This document shows, one piece after another, positions 1-5,411 of a stretch of 7,361 bases of DNA. The stretch covers positions 1-7,361 of the forward strand of contig CAMHRJ010000103.1 of NCBI GenBank assembly GCA_946187475.1, read 5' to 3'. How positions within the stretch are numbered: the first letter of the stretch is position 1; every line of letters starts with the position of its first letter. The translations under genes and the position numbers were made by a program. Source of the stretch: an uncultured Clostridia bacterium. Lineage in GTDB: Bacteria > Bacillota > Clostridia > Oscillospirales > Oscillospiraceae. The notes under the pieces were generated by a model. It saw only the letters and a list, made by a program, of their open reading frames with translations, was not told where the DNA came from and made no database searches.

Positions 1-39
1 CGGGCGATTCGTGAATCGCCCCTACAAATATCAATTTAC
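1..39. repeat. Partial palindromic repeat element (copy A)
   Basis: Positions 2-21 form a palindrome with an 8-bp stem, GGGCGATT paired with AATCGCCC around a CGTG loop. It is followed at once by CTAC (22-25). The same design (8-bp stem, C-N-N-G loop, CTAC on the outer side) recurs four more times in the window. The tail at 30-39 (ATCAATTTAC) is also found at 5567-5576. The partner half of an inverted pair, if there is one, would lie left of the window. Confidence 0.7.
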
Positions 40-87
40 CTTTCGCTTCCCCTGCCGCAGTTTCCTCTGGCTTTTTTGCTTCCGGCG

Positions 88-96
88 TGCTATAAT
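88..96 (+). promoter_or_regulatory. Extended -10 promoter of the acidic hypothetical gene
   Basis: TGC followed directly by TATAAT (91-96) makes a consensus extended -10 element. The -35 region around 67-72 (CTGGCT) is poor, as is usual for extended -10 promoters. Transcription would begin near 103, upstream of the GTG start at 130 but downstream of the alternative TTG at 76. This is one reason for rejecting the TTG start. Confidence 0.6.
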
Positions 97-114
97 AGCC
101 AATCATTGGATTAC

Positions 115-121
115 AGGGAGG
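115..121 (+). promoter_or_regulatory. Ribosome binding site that fixes the GTG start at 130
   Basis: AGGGAGG lies 8 bases before GTG 130. No comparable site precedes the in-frame TTG at 76. Confidence 0.75.
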
Positions 122-129
122 TTTGGCCT

Positions 130-537
130 GTGAACATCGAGATGACGGAAAAGGAATTTCGGCGGCTGCTGGATTTGGTCTATGTGGGAAACTGGGTTTT
201 GAACTCCGCCCGGGGCGACGACCGGTTTGAGGACTACGACAACCTGCAGGAAAAACTCTTTGCCCTCTGCCCGGAGCACGGCATGCGCGCGCTGATCACC
301 CGGTGGTACGGTCATGTATTCCCCTCGCCGGCCTATGAAAACGGCGGCATCCACGAGGCCATTGCCGATTACGAGGACGCGGTGTTCTTCGACATTCTGG
401 CCGAGGAGCTGGCCCGCCGGGATTTGGAAAACGGCGACAACCTGCCGGAGACGGACCCGGAGCTCATGGCCCGCATCGAGGAATACTACAGCGAATTTGA
501 GCTCAACGGCATCGATCATCTGATCATCGAAGAATAA
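130..537 (+). CDS. Hypothetical acidic protein, 135 aa
   Basis: I do not recognise this family. The protein is small, soluble-looking and strongly acidic, with about 32 Asp/Glu against about 11 Lys/Arg, and it ends in an acidic tail (IDHLIIEE). No signal peptide, membrane segment, cysteine cluster or nucleotide-binding motif is visible. An N-terminal helix-like stretch (TEKEFRRLLDLVYVGNWVLN, residues 6-25) precedes a charged middle and C-terminus with several Tyr, Phe and Trp residues. The GTG start at 130 is chosen because AGGGAGG (115-121) lies 8 bases upstream and the promoter at 88-96 lies before it. A longer reading from a TTG at 76 would begin upstream of the -10 box. The stop is 42 bases before spoVAC, so the two genes could be cotranscribed, but a hairpin lies between them. 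Translation is well supported; function is unknown. Confidence 0.75.
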   Translation: MNIEMTEKEFRRLLDLVYVGNWVLNSARGDDRFEDYDNLQEKLFALCPEHGMRALITRWYGHVFPSPAYENGGIHEAIADYEDAVFFDILAEELARRDLENGDNLPETDPELMARIEEYYSEFELNGIDHLIIEE

Positions 538-542
538 AAAAA

Positions 543-580
543 CGGTTCCCGGACAGACTACTGCCGGGAGCTGATTTTTA
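543..580 (+). promoter_or_regulatory. Hairpin overlapping the spoVAC ribosome binding site; terminator-like
   Basis: Positions 543-552 pair with 564-573 in a 10-bp stem with two G-U pairs and an 11-base loop (553-563). Five T residues (575-579) follow, and then the ATG at 580. The structure could act as an intrinsic terminator or attenuator for the upstream gene. The only Shine-Dalgarno candidate for spoVAC, GGGAG at 566-570, lies wholly within the 3' arm, so the folded RNA should hide it. Which role dominates cannot be decided from sequence. Confidence 0.6.
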
Positions 581-1017
581 TGGACATGCGCAACGAGGAA
601 TACGCAGATCTGGTGCAGCGGCTGAGCCCTGACTCCAAGCTGGGTGCGGACGTGCTCCGGGCCTTTCTGGTGGGCGGGCTGATCTGCCTTTTGGGACAGG
701 GACTGCTGGAGCTGTACAGCTTCTGGGGCGCGTCAGATCAGGACGCCGGCACCTGGTGCAGCATCACGCTGATCTTTCTCAGCGCCATGCTGACGGGACT
801 GGGCTGGTATGACGATCTGGCGAAGTTCGCCGGGGCGGGCTCCCTGGTGCCCATCACGGGGTTTGCCAACGCCGTGGCCTCCCCGGCCATCGAGTTCAAG
901 ACCGAGGGCTGGGTGACGGGGCTGGCGGTGAAGATCTTCACCATTGCGGGGCCGGTGCTGGTGTTCGGCTCGGCGGCCAGCGTGATCTACGGCATTCTTC
1001 TCTGCCTGTTTCAATAA
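580..1017 (+). CDS. spoVAC: Stage V sporulation protein AC (SpoVAC)
   Basis: SpoVAC is an integral membrane protein of the SpoVA complex, which moves dipicolinic acid into the forespore during sporulation and out during germination. In Bacillus it has been described as a mechanosensitive channel. The 145-aa length fits the family. The hallmark block runs from about residue 77 to 110 and contains YDDLAKFAGAGSLVPITGFA (77-96), then SPAIEFKTEG (101-110). The latter favours SpoVAC over the related SpoVAE. Hydrophobic segments lie at about 25-46, 60-76, 88-104 and 115-143, and there is a charged N-terminus. ATG 580 is chosen because GGGAG (566-570) is 9 bases upstream; ATG 586 is a weaker alternative. 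In many spore formers spoVAC is followed by spoVAD and spoVAE. Here a terminator follows and the next gene is an ion channel, so it appears to stand alone. The family assignment is firm. Confidence 0.93.
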   Translation: MDMRNEEYADLVQRLSPDSKLGADVLRAFLVGGLICLLGQGLLELYSFWGASDQDAGTWCSITLIFLSAMLTGLGWYDDLAKFAGAGSLVPITGFANAVASPAIEFKTEGWVTGLAVKIFTIAGPVLVFGSAASVIYGILLCLFQ

Positions 1018-1046
1018 TTTCTCTTCCCTTTTTCCCGCATTTATAC

Positions 1047-1052
1047 TATAAT
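1047..1052 (+). promoter_or_regulatory. -10 box for the potassium channel gene
   Basis: A perfect TATAAT lies at 1047-1052. A weak -35 (TTCCCT, 1024-1029) sits 17 bases upstream. The predicted start of transcription, near 1059, falls in the loop of the terminator hairpin at 1050-1072. RNA made from this promoter would therefore lack the 5' arm and escape that terminator. Confidence 0.5.
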
Positions 1053-1079
1053 GACCGTGATTTACGGTCATTTTTTCTT
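1050..1079 (+). terminator. Intrinsic terminator after spoVAC
   Basis: AATGACCGT (1050-1058) pairs perfectly with ACGGTCATT (1064-1072) around a 5-base loop. It runs into TTTTTTCTT (1071-1079). It lies 33 bases after the spoVAC stop and is a classic Rho-independent terminator. Confidence 0.85.
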
Positions 1080-1084
1080 GTAAA

Positions 1085-1090
1085 AGAGGA
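1085..1090 (+). promoter_or_regulatory. Ribosome binding site deciding the channel start
   Basis: AGAGGA directly abuts ATG 1091 but lies 6 bases before ATG 1097. The normal spacing favours ATG 1097 as the true start. Confidence 0.65.
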
Positions 1091-1096
1091 ATGTTT

Positions 1097-2308
1097 ATGG
1101 CAAACGCATCCTCCGCCGAGTCCCGGCGGCACCGGCTGTATGAGATCGTCGAGATCGGCGCAGCCACCGATCTCCAGAGCCGGGCATATGACTTATTCTA
1201 TACCCTGACCATCATTTTGAACCTGTTGGTCACGGTGCTGTCCACCTTCGACGAGATGGAGGCCCGGTACGGCGTTCTCTTCAGCGTCATCGAAATGGTG
1301 ACGGTGGCGGCCTTCGCCGTGGACTATGTGCTGCGCGTCCTGACGGCGGACTTCCGCTTCCCGGGCGCGAGCCGTGGCGCGGCCATCCGGAAATACGCGC
1401 TGAGCTTCGGCGGCGTGGTGGACCTGCTGAGCTTCCTGCCGGTGTATCTGCCCTTCTTCTTCCCGGCGGGCGCAGCGGCCTTCCGGCTGGTGCGCGTGAT
1501 TCGGATCTTCCGTCTGTTCCGCATCAACGCCTATTACGACTCTCTCAGCATCATCACCAACGTCATCTCCAGCAAGAAGAACCAGCTGGTCTCCTCCGTG
1601 TGCATCATCCTGGTGCTGATGCTGGCCTCCAGCCTGTGCATGTACTCTCTGGAGCACGAGGCCCAGCCGGAGGTGTTCCGCAACGCCTTCTCCGGCATCT
1701 GGTGGTCCGCCTCCACCCTGCTGACCGTGGGCTACGGTGACATTTACCCCATCACGCCCATGGGCAAGTTCCTGGGCATTGTGATTACCTTCCTGGGTGT
1801 GGGCATCGTGGCCATCCCCACCGGTATCATGTCCGCCGGTTTCGTGGAGCAGGACACCCGCATGAAGCGGCTCAGCGAGCAGGCCAGCGAATATGACATG
1901 CACTTCATCAAGGTACATCTGAGCAAGAACGACCCATGGAGCGGCAAGGAAGTCCGGGATCTCGGTCTGCCTCACGGCATGATCATCGCCGCCATCCACC
2001 GGGGCCGAGATGTGGTCATCCCCCGGGGTGACGTCAAGCTGCTGGCAGAGGACACGGTGATCCTCGGCGCAGAGTACGCCAAGGACGACTGGCACATCCA
2101 GCTCAAAGAGGTGGAGCTTCGGCAGCAGAGTCCCTGGAACGGCCAGCGGATTCAAGACCTGGATCTTTCCCGCCAGACGCTCATCGTGCTGGTGCGCCGG
2201 AAGGGCACCATGCTGATCCCCCGGGGCGATCTGCTGCTGCGGGAGGGCGACACGGTGCTGCTCTACACCAAGTCCCACATCGCCGGGGCTACGACCATTG
2301 AAATATAA
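1097..2308 (+). CDS. Voltage-gated K+ channel-like protein with two C-terminal RCK_C domains
   Basis: This is a six-transmembrane potassium channel subunit of the plasma membrane, expected to work as a tetramer. Residue numbers count from the upstream ATG at 1091; subtract 2 for the chosen start. S1 is at about 37-53, S2 about 62-83 and S3 about 105-122. S4 is a full voltage sensor with arginines at every third position (132, 135, 138, 141, 144). S5 is at about 166-187, then the pore helix and the selectivity filter TVGYGD (212-217), then S6 at about 226-251. The cytoplasmic tail carries two tandem TrkA-C/RCK_C repeats with matching cores: P-W-S-G-K followed by IPRGD (310-314), and P-W-N-G-Q followed by IPRGD (376-380). 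Each core is followed by a D-T-V-(I/L)-L strand. No RCK_N (Rossmann) domain is present. The gene has its own promoter and terminators on both sides. Ligand and gating direction are unknown. Confidence 0.92.
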   Translation: MANASSAESRRHRLYEIVEIGAATDLQSRAYDLFYTLTIILNLLVTVLSTFDEMEARYGVLFSVIEMVTVAAFAVDYVLRVLTADFRFPGASRGAAIRKYALSFGGVVDLLSFLPVYLPFFFPAGAAAFRLVRVIRIFRLFRINAYYDSLSIITNVISSKKNQLVSSVCIILVLMLASSLCMYSLEHEAQPEVFRNAFSGIWWSASTLLTVGYGDIYPITPMGKFLGIVITFLGVGIVAIPTGIMSAGFVEQDTRMKRLSEQASEYDMHFIKVHLSKNDPWSGKEVRDLGLPHGMIIAAIHRGRDVVIPRGDVKLLAEDTVILGAEYAKDDWHIQLKEVELRQQSPWNGQRIQDLDLSRQTLIVLVRRKGTMLIPRGDLLLREGDTVLLYTKSHIAGATTIEI

Positions 2309-2345
2309 ATCTGTCGGGGAATGAATTCCCCGGCAGATTTTTCTT
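2308..2345 (+). terminator. Strong intrinsic terminator after the channel gene
   Basis: Positions 2308-2321 pair with 2326-2339 in a 14-bp stem containing one G-U pair and closed by a TGAA loop. The T-rich run TTTTTCTT (2338-2345) follows. The stem begins on the last base of the stop codon. Confidence 0.92.
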
Positions 2346-2372
2346 GCATTCTGGTGGCCTGCATCGTATAAT
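2344..2372 (+). promoter_or_regulatory. Promoter of the ECF transporter-coaX operon
   Basis: TTGCAT (2344-2349) and TATAAT (2367-2372) are separated by exactly 17 bases. The -35 element overlaps the T-run of the preceding terminator. Transcription should start near 2379, giving a leader of about 168 bases. Confidence 0.65.
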
Positions 2373-2378
2373 ACCTCT

Positions 2379-2546
2379 GGTCGGGAACGATTGGGCGATT
2401 TTACCGTCTAATCTCTCGCCAGTCTGTGGAGCATCTTTCGCGCCGCTGCAGCTGATTCGCGCGGCAGGCGCAGCGGAAGGACGCTCTGACGGACACCATA
2501 TTATGCGCTGTATCCCAGAGGGAACGGCAGCAAGGAGGAACTGAAT
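2379..2546 (+). promoter_or_regulatory. Long structured 5' leader, candidate cis-regulatory RNA
   Basis: No convincing reading frame fills this stretch, but pairings can be nested. CCGTC (2404-2408) pairs with GACGG (2488-2492). Inside it, 2429-2441 pairs with 2473-2486 through one mismatch, one G-U and one bulge. GCCGC (2443-2447) pairs with GCGGC (2461-2465) at the tip. A second hairpin joins GCTG (2507-2510) to CAGC (2528-2531) and TCCC (2513-2516) to GGGA (2520-2523). It ends one base before AAGGAGG (2532-2538), the ribosome binding site of the next gene. CAGCG (2471-2475) could instead pair with CGCTG (2506-2510), a possible switch. I could not match it by eye to TPP, FMN, cobalamin, THF, preQ1, ZTP or T-box consensus sequences. 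There is no T-run, so control, if any, would be translational. The regulatory role is inferred. Confidence 0.45.
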
Positions 2547-3191
2547 ATGCAAGAACAGTCCAGGAACACGAACCGGTCGGAGCACAACCTCTCCAACCCC
2601 CGCTATCTGGCCCAGCTGGCCCTTTTCATCGCCATCATTCTGGTGATGAAGATCCTGCACCTGACCAGCATTCCCGTGGGGCCGCTGAACATGACGCTTA
2701 CCATGGTGCCCATCGCCATCGGCGCCATGCTGCTGGGGCCCAAGGCCGGCGCGATTTTTGGATTCGTCTACGGATGCACCAGTCTGTACGACGCGATTTC
2801 GGGCCAATCGGCGATGACCGCCTTCTTCTTCCAGTTCAGCCCGTTTCTCACCATTCTCCTGTGCGTGGGCACACGGACCCTGGTGGGCGCGCTCACAGGC
2901 TGGATTTTCAATCTGGTGAAGAAGGTTGACCGCACCAACACCATCTGCTACTTCGTGGGCGGTCTGGCGGCGCCGGTGCTGAACACGCTCTTCTTCATGA
3001 GCTTCATTATGCTGGTGTTCTACAATACCGATTTCGTGCAGAATCTGGTGAACACCCTGGGCGCCACGGGCCCCGTTGCTCTGACCGTGATGATGGTGGG
3101 CGTACAGGGTCTGGTGGAGGCCGGCACCGGTCTCGTGGTGGGCGGCGCCGTGGCCAAGGCCGTGGCCCGGGCGCTGAAGCTGGACCGCTGA
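2547..3191 (+). CDS. ECF transporter S component, probably for pantothenate
   Basis: This is the substrate-binding membrane subunit of an energy-coupling factor vitamin transporter. It would work with the shared EcfA/EcfA'/EcfT module, which is not in this window. The 214-aa protein has a polar N-terminus (1-20) and about six hydrophobic segments: roughly 21-38, 47-63, 66-84, 93-122, 133-158 and 175-205. The first helix is alanine-rich (LAQLALFIAI, 21-30), as expected for the face that docks to EcfT. The block PVGPLNMTLTMVPIAIGAML (43-62) followed by GPKAGAIFGFVYG (64-76) is typical of S components. The start has a strong AGGAGG 8 bases upstream. coaX begins 32 bases downstream with no terminator between, so pantothenate (PanT type) is the most likely substrate. 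That specificity rests on context; other vitamins remain possible. Confidence 0.85.
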   Translation: MQEQSRNTNRSEHNLSNPRYLAQLALFIAIILVMKILHLTSIPVGPLNMTLTMVPIAIGAMLLGPKAGAIFGFVYGCTSLYDAISGQSAMTAFFFQFSPFLTILLCVGTRTLVGALTGWIFNLVKKVDRTNTICYFVGGLAAPVLNTLFFMSFIMLVFYNTDFVQNLVNTLGATGPVALTVMMVGVQGLVEAGTGLVVGGAVAKAVARALKLDR

Positions 3192-3223
3192 TTCTCTAAC
3201 ACAACTCACAGGGAGGGTTCGCC

Positions 3224-3994
3224 ATGATCTTAGTGATCGACGTGGGCAACACCAACATCGTGCTGGGCTGCATCGAGGACGGAAAACAGCTCTTTTCCGC
3301 CCGGCTCTCCAGCGATCGGCAAAAGACCTCGGAGGAATACGCCCTGAGCATCGGCGGCATTCTGCGGATGCACGGCGTGGACCCCAGGGACATCGAGGGC
3401 GGCATTCTCTCCTCGGTGGTGCCCTATCTCCGCTCGGTGCTGCCTGCGGCCATCAAGCTGCTGACAGACGCGGAGCTGATGGTGGTGGGCTCCGGCATCC
3501 GCACGGGGCTGAACATCCGCATGGACGACCCCGCCACCGTGGGCAGCGACCTGATCGTCAGCGCCGTGGCCGCCAAGGACAAATACAAAACGCCTCTGGC
3601 CATCATCGACATGGGCACCGCCACCACCCTGGTGGTCATCGACCAAAAGGGCGATTACATCGGCGGCATGATCATCCCCGGCCTCTGGGTGTCCTTAAAC
3701 TCCCTCTCCAGCCAGGCGGCGCAGCTGCCCCACATCGACCTGAACGCCCCGGCGAAGCTCCTGGGCAAGAACACCGTGGACTGCATGCGCGCAGGCTCCC
3801 TGCTGGGCTGCGCGGCCATGCTGGACGGGCTGCTGGACCGGGTGGAGGAGGAGATGGGCGAGCCTATCAACGCCGTGCTCACCGGCGGCGTAGCCCCGCT
3901 GATCCTGCCCTACTGCCGGCGGGAGCTGCATCTGGAGCCGGATCTGCTGATCCACGGGCTCTGGCTGCTGTATGAAAAGAACCGCAAGAACTAA
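3224..3994 (+). CDS. coaX: Type III pantothenate kinase (CoaX)
   Basis: CoaX phosphorylates pantothenate to 4'-phosphopantothenate with ATP, the first step of coenzyme A synthesis, in the cytoplasm. Type III enzymes need a monovalent cation and, unlike CoaA, resist CoA feedback inhibition. The 256-aa length is normal. Family signatures are in order: DVGNTN with catalytic Asp6 (6-11), GIRTGLNI (91-98), GSDLIVSAVAA with Asp109 (107-117), DMGTATT (129-135), IGGMIIPG (146-153), the AAQLPHIDL segment (165-173), NT at 183-184, TGG (220-222) and PDLLIHGLWLLYEKN near the end (239-253). The first is the phosphate-binding loop of the ASKHA fold. The usual GADR motif appears as GSDL, keeping the acidic residue. 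GGGAGGG lies 6 bases before the ATG. It is probably cotranscribed with the preceding ECF S component, joining uptake to metabolic trapping. Confidence 0.96.
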   Translation: MILVIDVGNTNIVLGCIEDGKQLFSARLSSDRQKTSEEYALSIGGILRMHGVDPRDIEGGILSSVVPYLRSVLPAAIKLLTDAELMVVGSGIRTGLNIRMDDPATVGSDLIVSAVAAKDKYKTPLAIIDMGTATTLVVIDQKGDYIGGMIIPGLWVSLNSLSSQAAQLPHIDLNAPAKLLGKNTVDCMRAGSLLGCAAMLDGLLDRVEEEMGEPINAVLTGGVAPLILPYCRRELHLEPDLLIHGLWLLYEKNRKN

Positions 3995-4004
3995 GAAACA
4001 TTTT

Positions 4005-4146
4005 GTAGGGCGGGGCAAGTCCCGCCCGCGCAGAACGAACTGAAGCAAATAGACATGTGAGGCGAATCCGCAGAATGCTCGAATTCGCCTCACATTTGTT
4101 GTATGTTCTTTATCATACCGCCGGGAGGGGCAAGCCCCTCCCCTAC
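4005..4146. repeat. Inverted pair of palindromic repeats (copies B and C)
   Basis: Copy B (4008-4027) is GGGCGGGG, CAAG, TCCCGCCC, preceded by GTA. Copy C (4123-4142) is GGGAGGGG, CAAG, CCCCTCCC, followed by CTAC. The outer ends GTAGGG and CCCTAC face each other, so B and C are inverted relative to one another, with 95 bases between them. The coaX/PLP-enzyme terminator lies in that interval. This resembles the paired REP/BIME arrangement of other bacteria. No coding capacity is seen. Confidence 0.75.
4055..4098. terminator. Terminator hairpin between the convergent genes
   Basis: ATGTGAGGCGAAT (4055-4067) pairs perfectly with ATTCGCCTCACAT (4083-4095) in a 13-bp stem. The 15-base loop itself holds GCA/TGC. 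The T-run is modest (ATTTGTTGT on the plus strand, a broken T-rich stretch on the minus strand). Its position between converging coaX and the PLP enzyme suggests it serves both. Confidence 0.7.
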
Positions 4147-4156
4147 ATTTCTCTAA

Positions 4157-5353
4157 TTACAATCCTACCGCTTTGAGTGCCTGGTCCAGGTCGGCGATGA
4201 TGTCCTCCGGCGCCTCCAGCCCCACACTGAAGCGGAGGAAGCCGCGGCGGAACTGCTCCGGATAGAGGTGGATGCGTTCGTCGTAGCTGGGCTGGGGAAA
4301 GATGAGACTCTCGTCGTGACCCAGGGACACGGCGAAGGTGACCACCTTCAGCTGGGCGCAGAAGCGCTCCACAGTCTTGTCGTCGGTGTCGAGGCCAAAG
4401 GAAATGACGCCGCCGAAGCCGTTTTGCATCTGCTTCACCGCCACGGCATGGCCGGGGTTGCTCTCCAGACCGGGGTAGGCCACGAAGGTCACGTTCTCGC
4501 GCTGCTCCAGCCACCGGGCGATGTCCAGCGTAGAATCGTTGATGCGCTGCATCCGCAGCGGGTAGGTGACGCTGCCCCGGAAAATCTGCCAGGCGTTGAA
4601 GGGGCTGATGACGCTGCCCACGTTCACCTGGGCCTCGTAGCGGATGCGGTCCATGGTCTCCAGATCGTGGGAGAGGATGGCGCCTCCCTGGGCGTCTCCG
4701 TGGCCGTTGATGAACTTGGTCAGCGCCTCCACCACAAAGTCCGCGCCCAGGGCCAGGGGCCGCTGGTTCATGGGCGAGGCAAAGGTGTTGTCCACCGAGA
4801 GAATCGCCCCGTTGGCATGGGCGATCTCCGCCACGGCCGCAATGTCCGTGACGCCCACGGTGGGGTTGTCCGGCGTCTCGATGTGCACCAGCTTCGTGCC
4901 TGGGGTGATGGCCTTCTTCACCGCCTCCAGATCGGTCATGTCCACCATCACGGTCTCCACGCCGAACTTGCGGTTGAAGAGCTCATGGAACATGCGGTAG
5001 ACCGCCATGTAGCTCACGTTGGGGTAAACCACCCGGTCGCCGGACTCCAGCAGCGTCCAGAACAGGGCGTGGAGCGCCGCGACGCCGCTGCCCAGCACGA
5101 TGGCGTCGTCGGCTCCGTGGAGGGCGGCCACCTTCTCCTCCAGCCAGTGCTGGTTGGGATTGCCGTTGCGGGCGTACATGAGCAGGTCGGTGGAGGAATA
5201 GTTCACCTGGCTCAGGTCGTCCGGCAGCTTGTAGCTGTTGGCCATGTGCAGCGGTCTGCGCACCGCGCCGGTGCCCTCGTCATAGTCCGTTCCCGTGTGC
5301 ACCGCCTGGGTGGACAGGTCATATTCGCTGAATTTGTTTTCCTTCTTCGCCAT
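4157..5353 (-). CDS. PLP-dependent Cys/Met metabolism enzyme (cystathionine synthase/lyase family)
   Basis: This cytoplasmic pyridoxal-phosphate enzyme belongs to the family that includes cystathionine gamma-synthase, cystathionine beta- and gamma-lyases, O-acetylhomoserine sulfhydrylase and methionine gamma-lyase. The 398-aa length is typical. Active-site features in order: Tyr60-Ala-Arg62-N-G-N-P (the usual Y-x-R-x-x-N-P), GSGVAAL (88-94) for phosphate binding, Tyr115 aligned with the ring-stacking tyrosine, DNTFASP with Asp188 (188-194), TKFINGHGD with Schiff-base Lys213 (212-220), SLGHDESL (343-350) and RFSVGLE with the carboxylate-binding Arg374 (374-380). Several positions differ from the textbook members: GSG for SSG, TKF for TK(Y/F)xxGHSD, and SLGHDESL for SLGGxESL. 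The exact reaction therefore cannot be assigned. GGAGG (5361-5365) lies 7 bases before the ATG and a near-consensus promoter is upstream. It is probably transcribed alone. Confidence 0.9.
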   Translation of the reverse strand: MAKKENKFSEYDLSTQAVHTGTDYDEGTGAVRRPLHMANSYKLPDDLSQVNYSSTDLLMYARNGNPNQHWLEEKVAALHGADDAIVLGSGVAALHALFWTLLESGDRVVYPNVSYMAVYRMFHELFNRKFGVETVMVDMTDLEAVKKAITPGTKLVHIETPDNPTVGVTDIAAVAEIAHANGAILSVDNTFASPMNQRPLALGADFVVEALTKFINGHGDAQGGAILSHDLETMDRIRYEAQVNVGSVISPFNAWQIFRGSVTYPLRMQRINDSTLDIARWLEQRENVTFVAYPGLESNPGHAVAVKQMQNGFGGVISFGLDTDDKTVERFCAQLKVVTFAVSLGHDESLIFPQPSYDERIHLYPEQFRRGFLRFSVGLEAPEDIIADLDQALKAVGL

Positions 5354-5382
5354 GGGATCGCCTCCGATTTGAAGTTTCTCCC

Positions 5383-5411
5383 ATTTTACGCTTTATTTCC
5401 TATAATGTCAA
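5383..5411 (-). promoter_or_regulatory. Near-consensus housekeeping promoter of the PLP enzyme gene
   Basis: On the minus strand, perfect TTGACA (5411-5406) and TAAAAT (5388-5383) are separated by exactly 17 bases. Transcription should start near 5376, giving a leader of about 23 bases that holds GGAGG. No operator-like repeat or S-box/T-box leader fits in this short space, so the gene is not riboswitch-controlled from this promoter. Confidence 0.85.

Noticed and set aside
76..129. N-terminal extension of the first gene from a TTG at 76
   Set aside because: The extension begins upstream of the TATAAT at 91-96 and lacks a ribosome binding site, whereas GTG 130 has AGGGAGG at the right distance.
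1193..2278. Long open frame on the minus strand opposite the channel gene
   Set aside because: Its product is rich in His, Gln, Gly and Ala with no domain, as expected from an antisense shadow of a GC-rich gene. The plus strand encodes an unmistakable potassium channel.
2344..2544. 66-aa open frame in the leader, possible leader peptide
   Set aside because: It starts at a TTG inside the terminator/promoter region before the predicted transcription start, has no ribosome binding site and shows no codon run suggesting attenuation.
2379..2546. Leader considered as a TPP, FMN, cobalamin, THF, ZTP, preQ1 or T-box element
   Set aside because: None of their conserved core sequences as I know them can be found by eye. 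A resemblance of GGTCGGGAACGA (2379-2390) to part of the ZTP core was dropped because the CCGCCUGGGCA segment is missing.
2289..3209. 306-aa open frame on the minus strand opposite the ECF S component
   Set aside because: Low-complexity His/Gln-rich composition and full overlap with a clear membrane protein gene. It has no ribosome binding site or family motif.
5401..5406. TATAAT on the plus strand
   Set aside because: It overlaps the -35 and spacer of the minus-strand promoter, and no plus-strand gene follows. A chance match in an A/T-rich promoter region is more likely.
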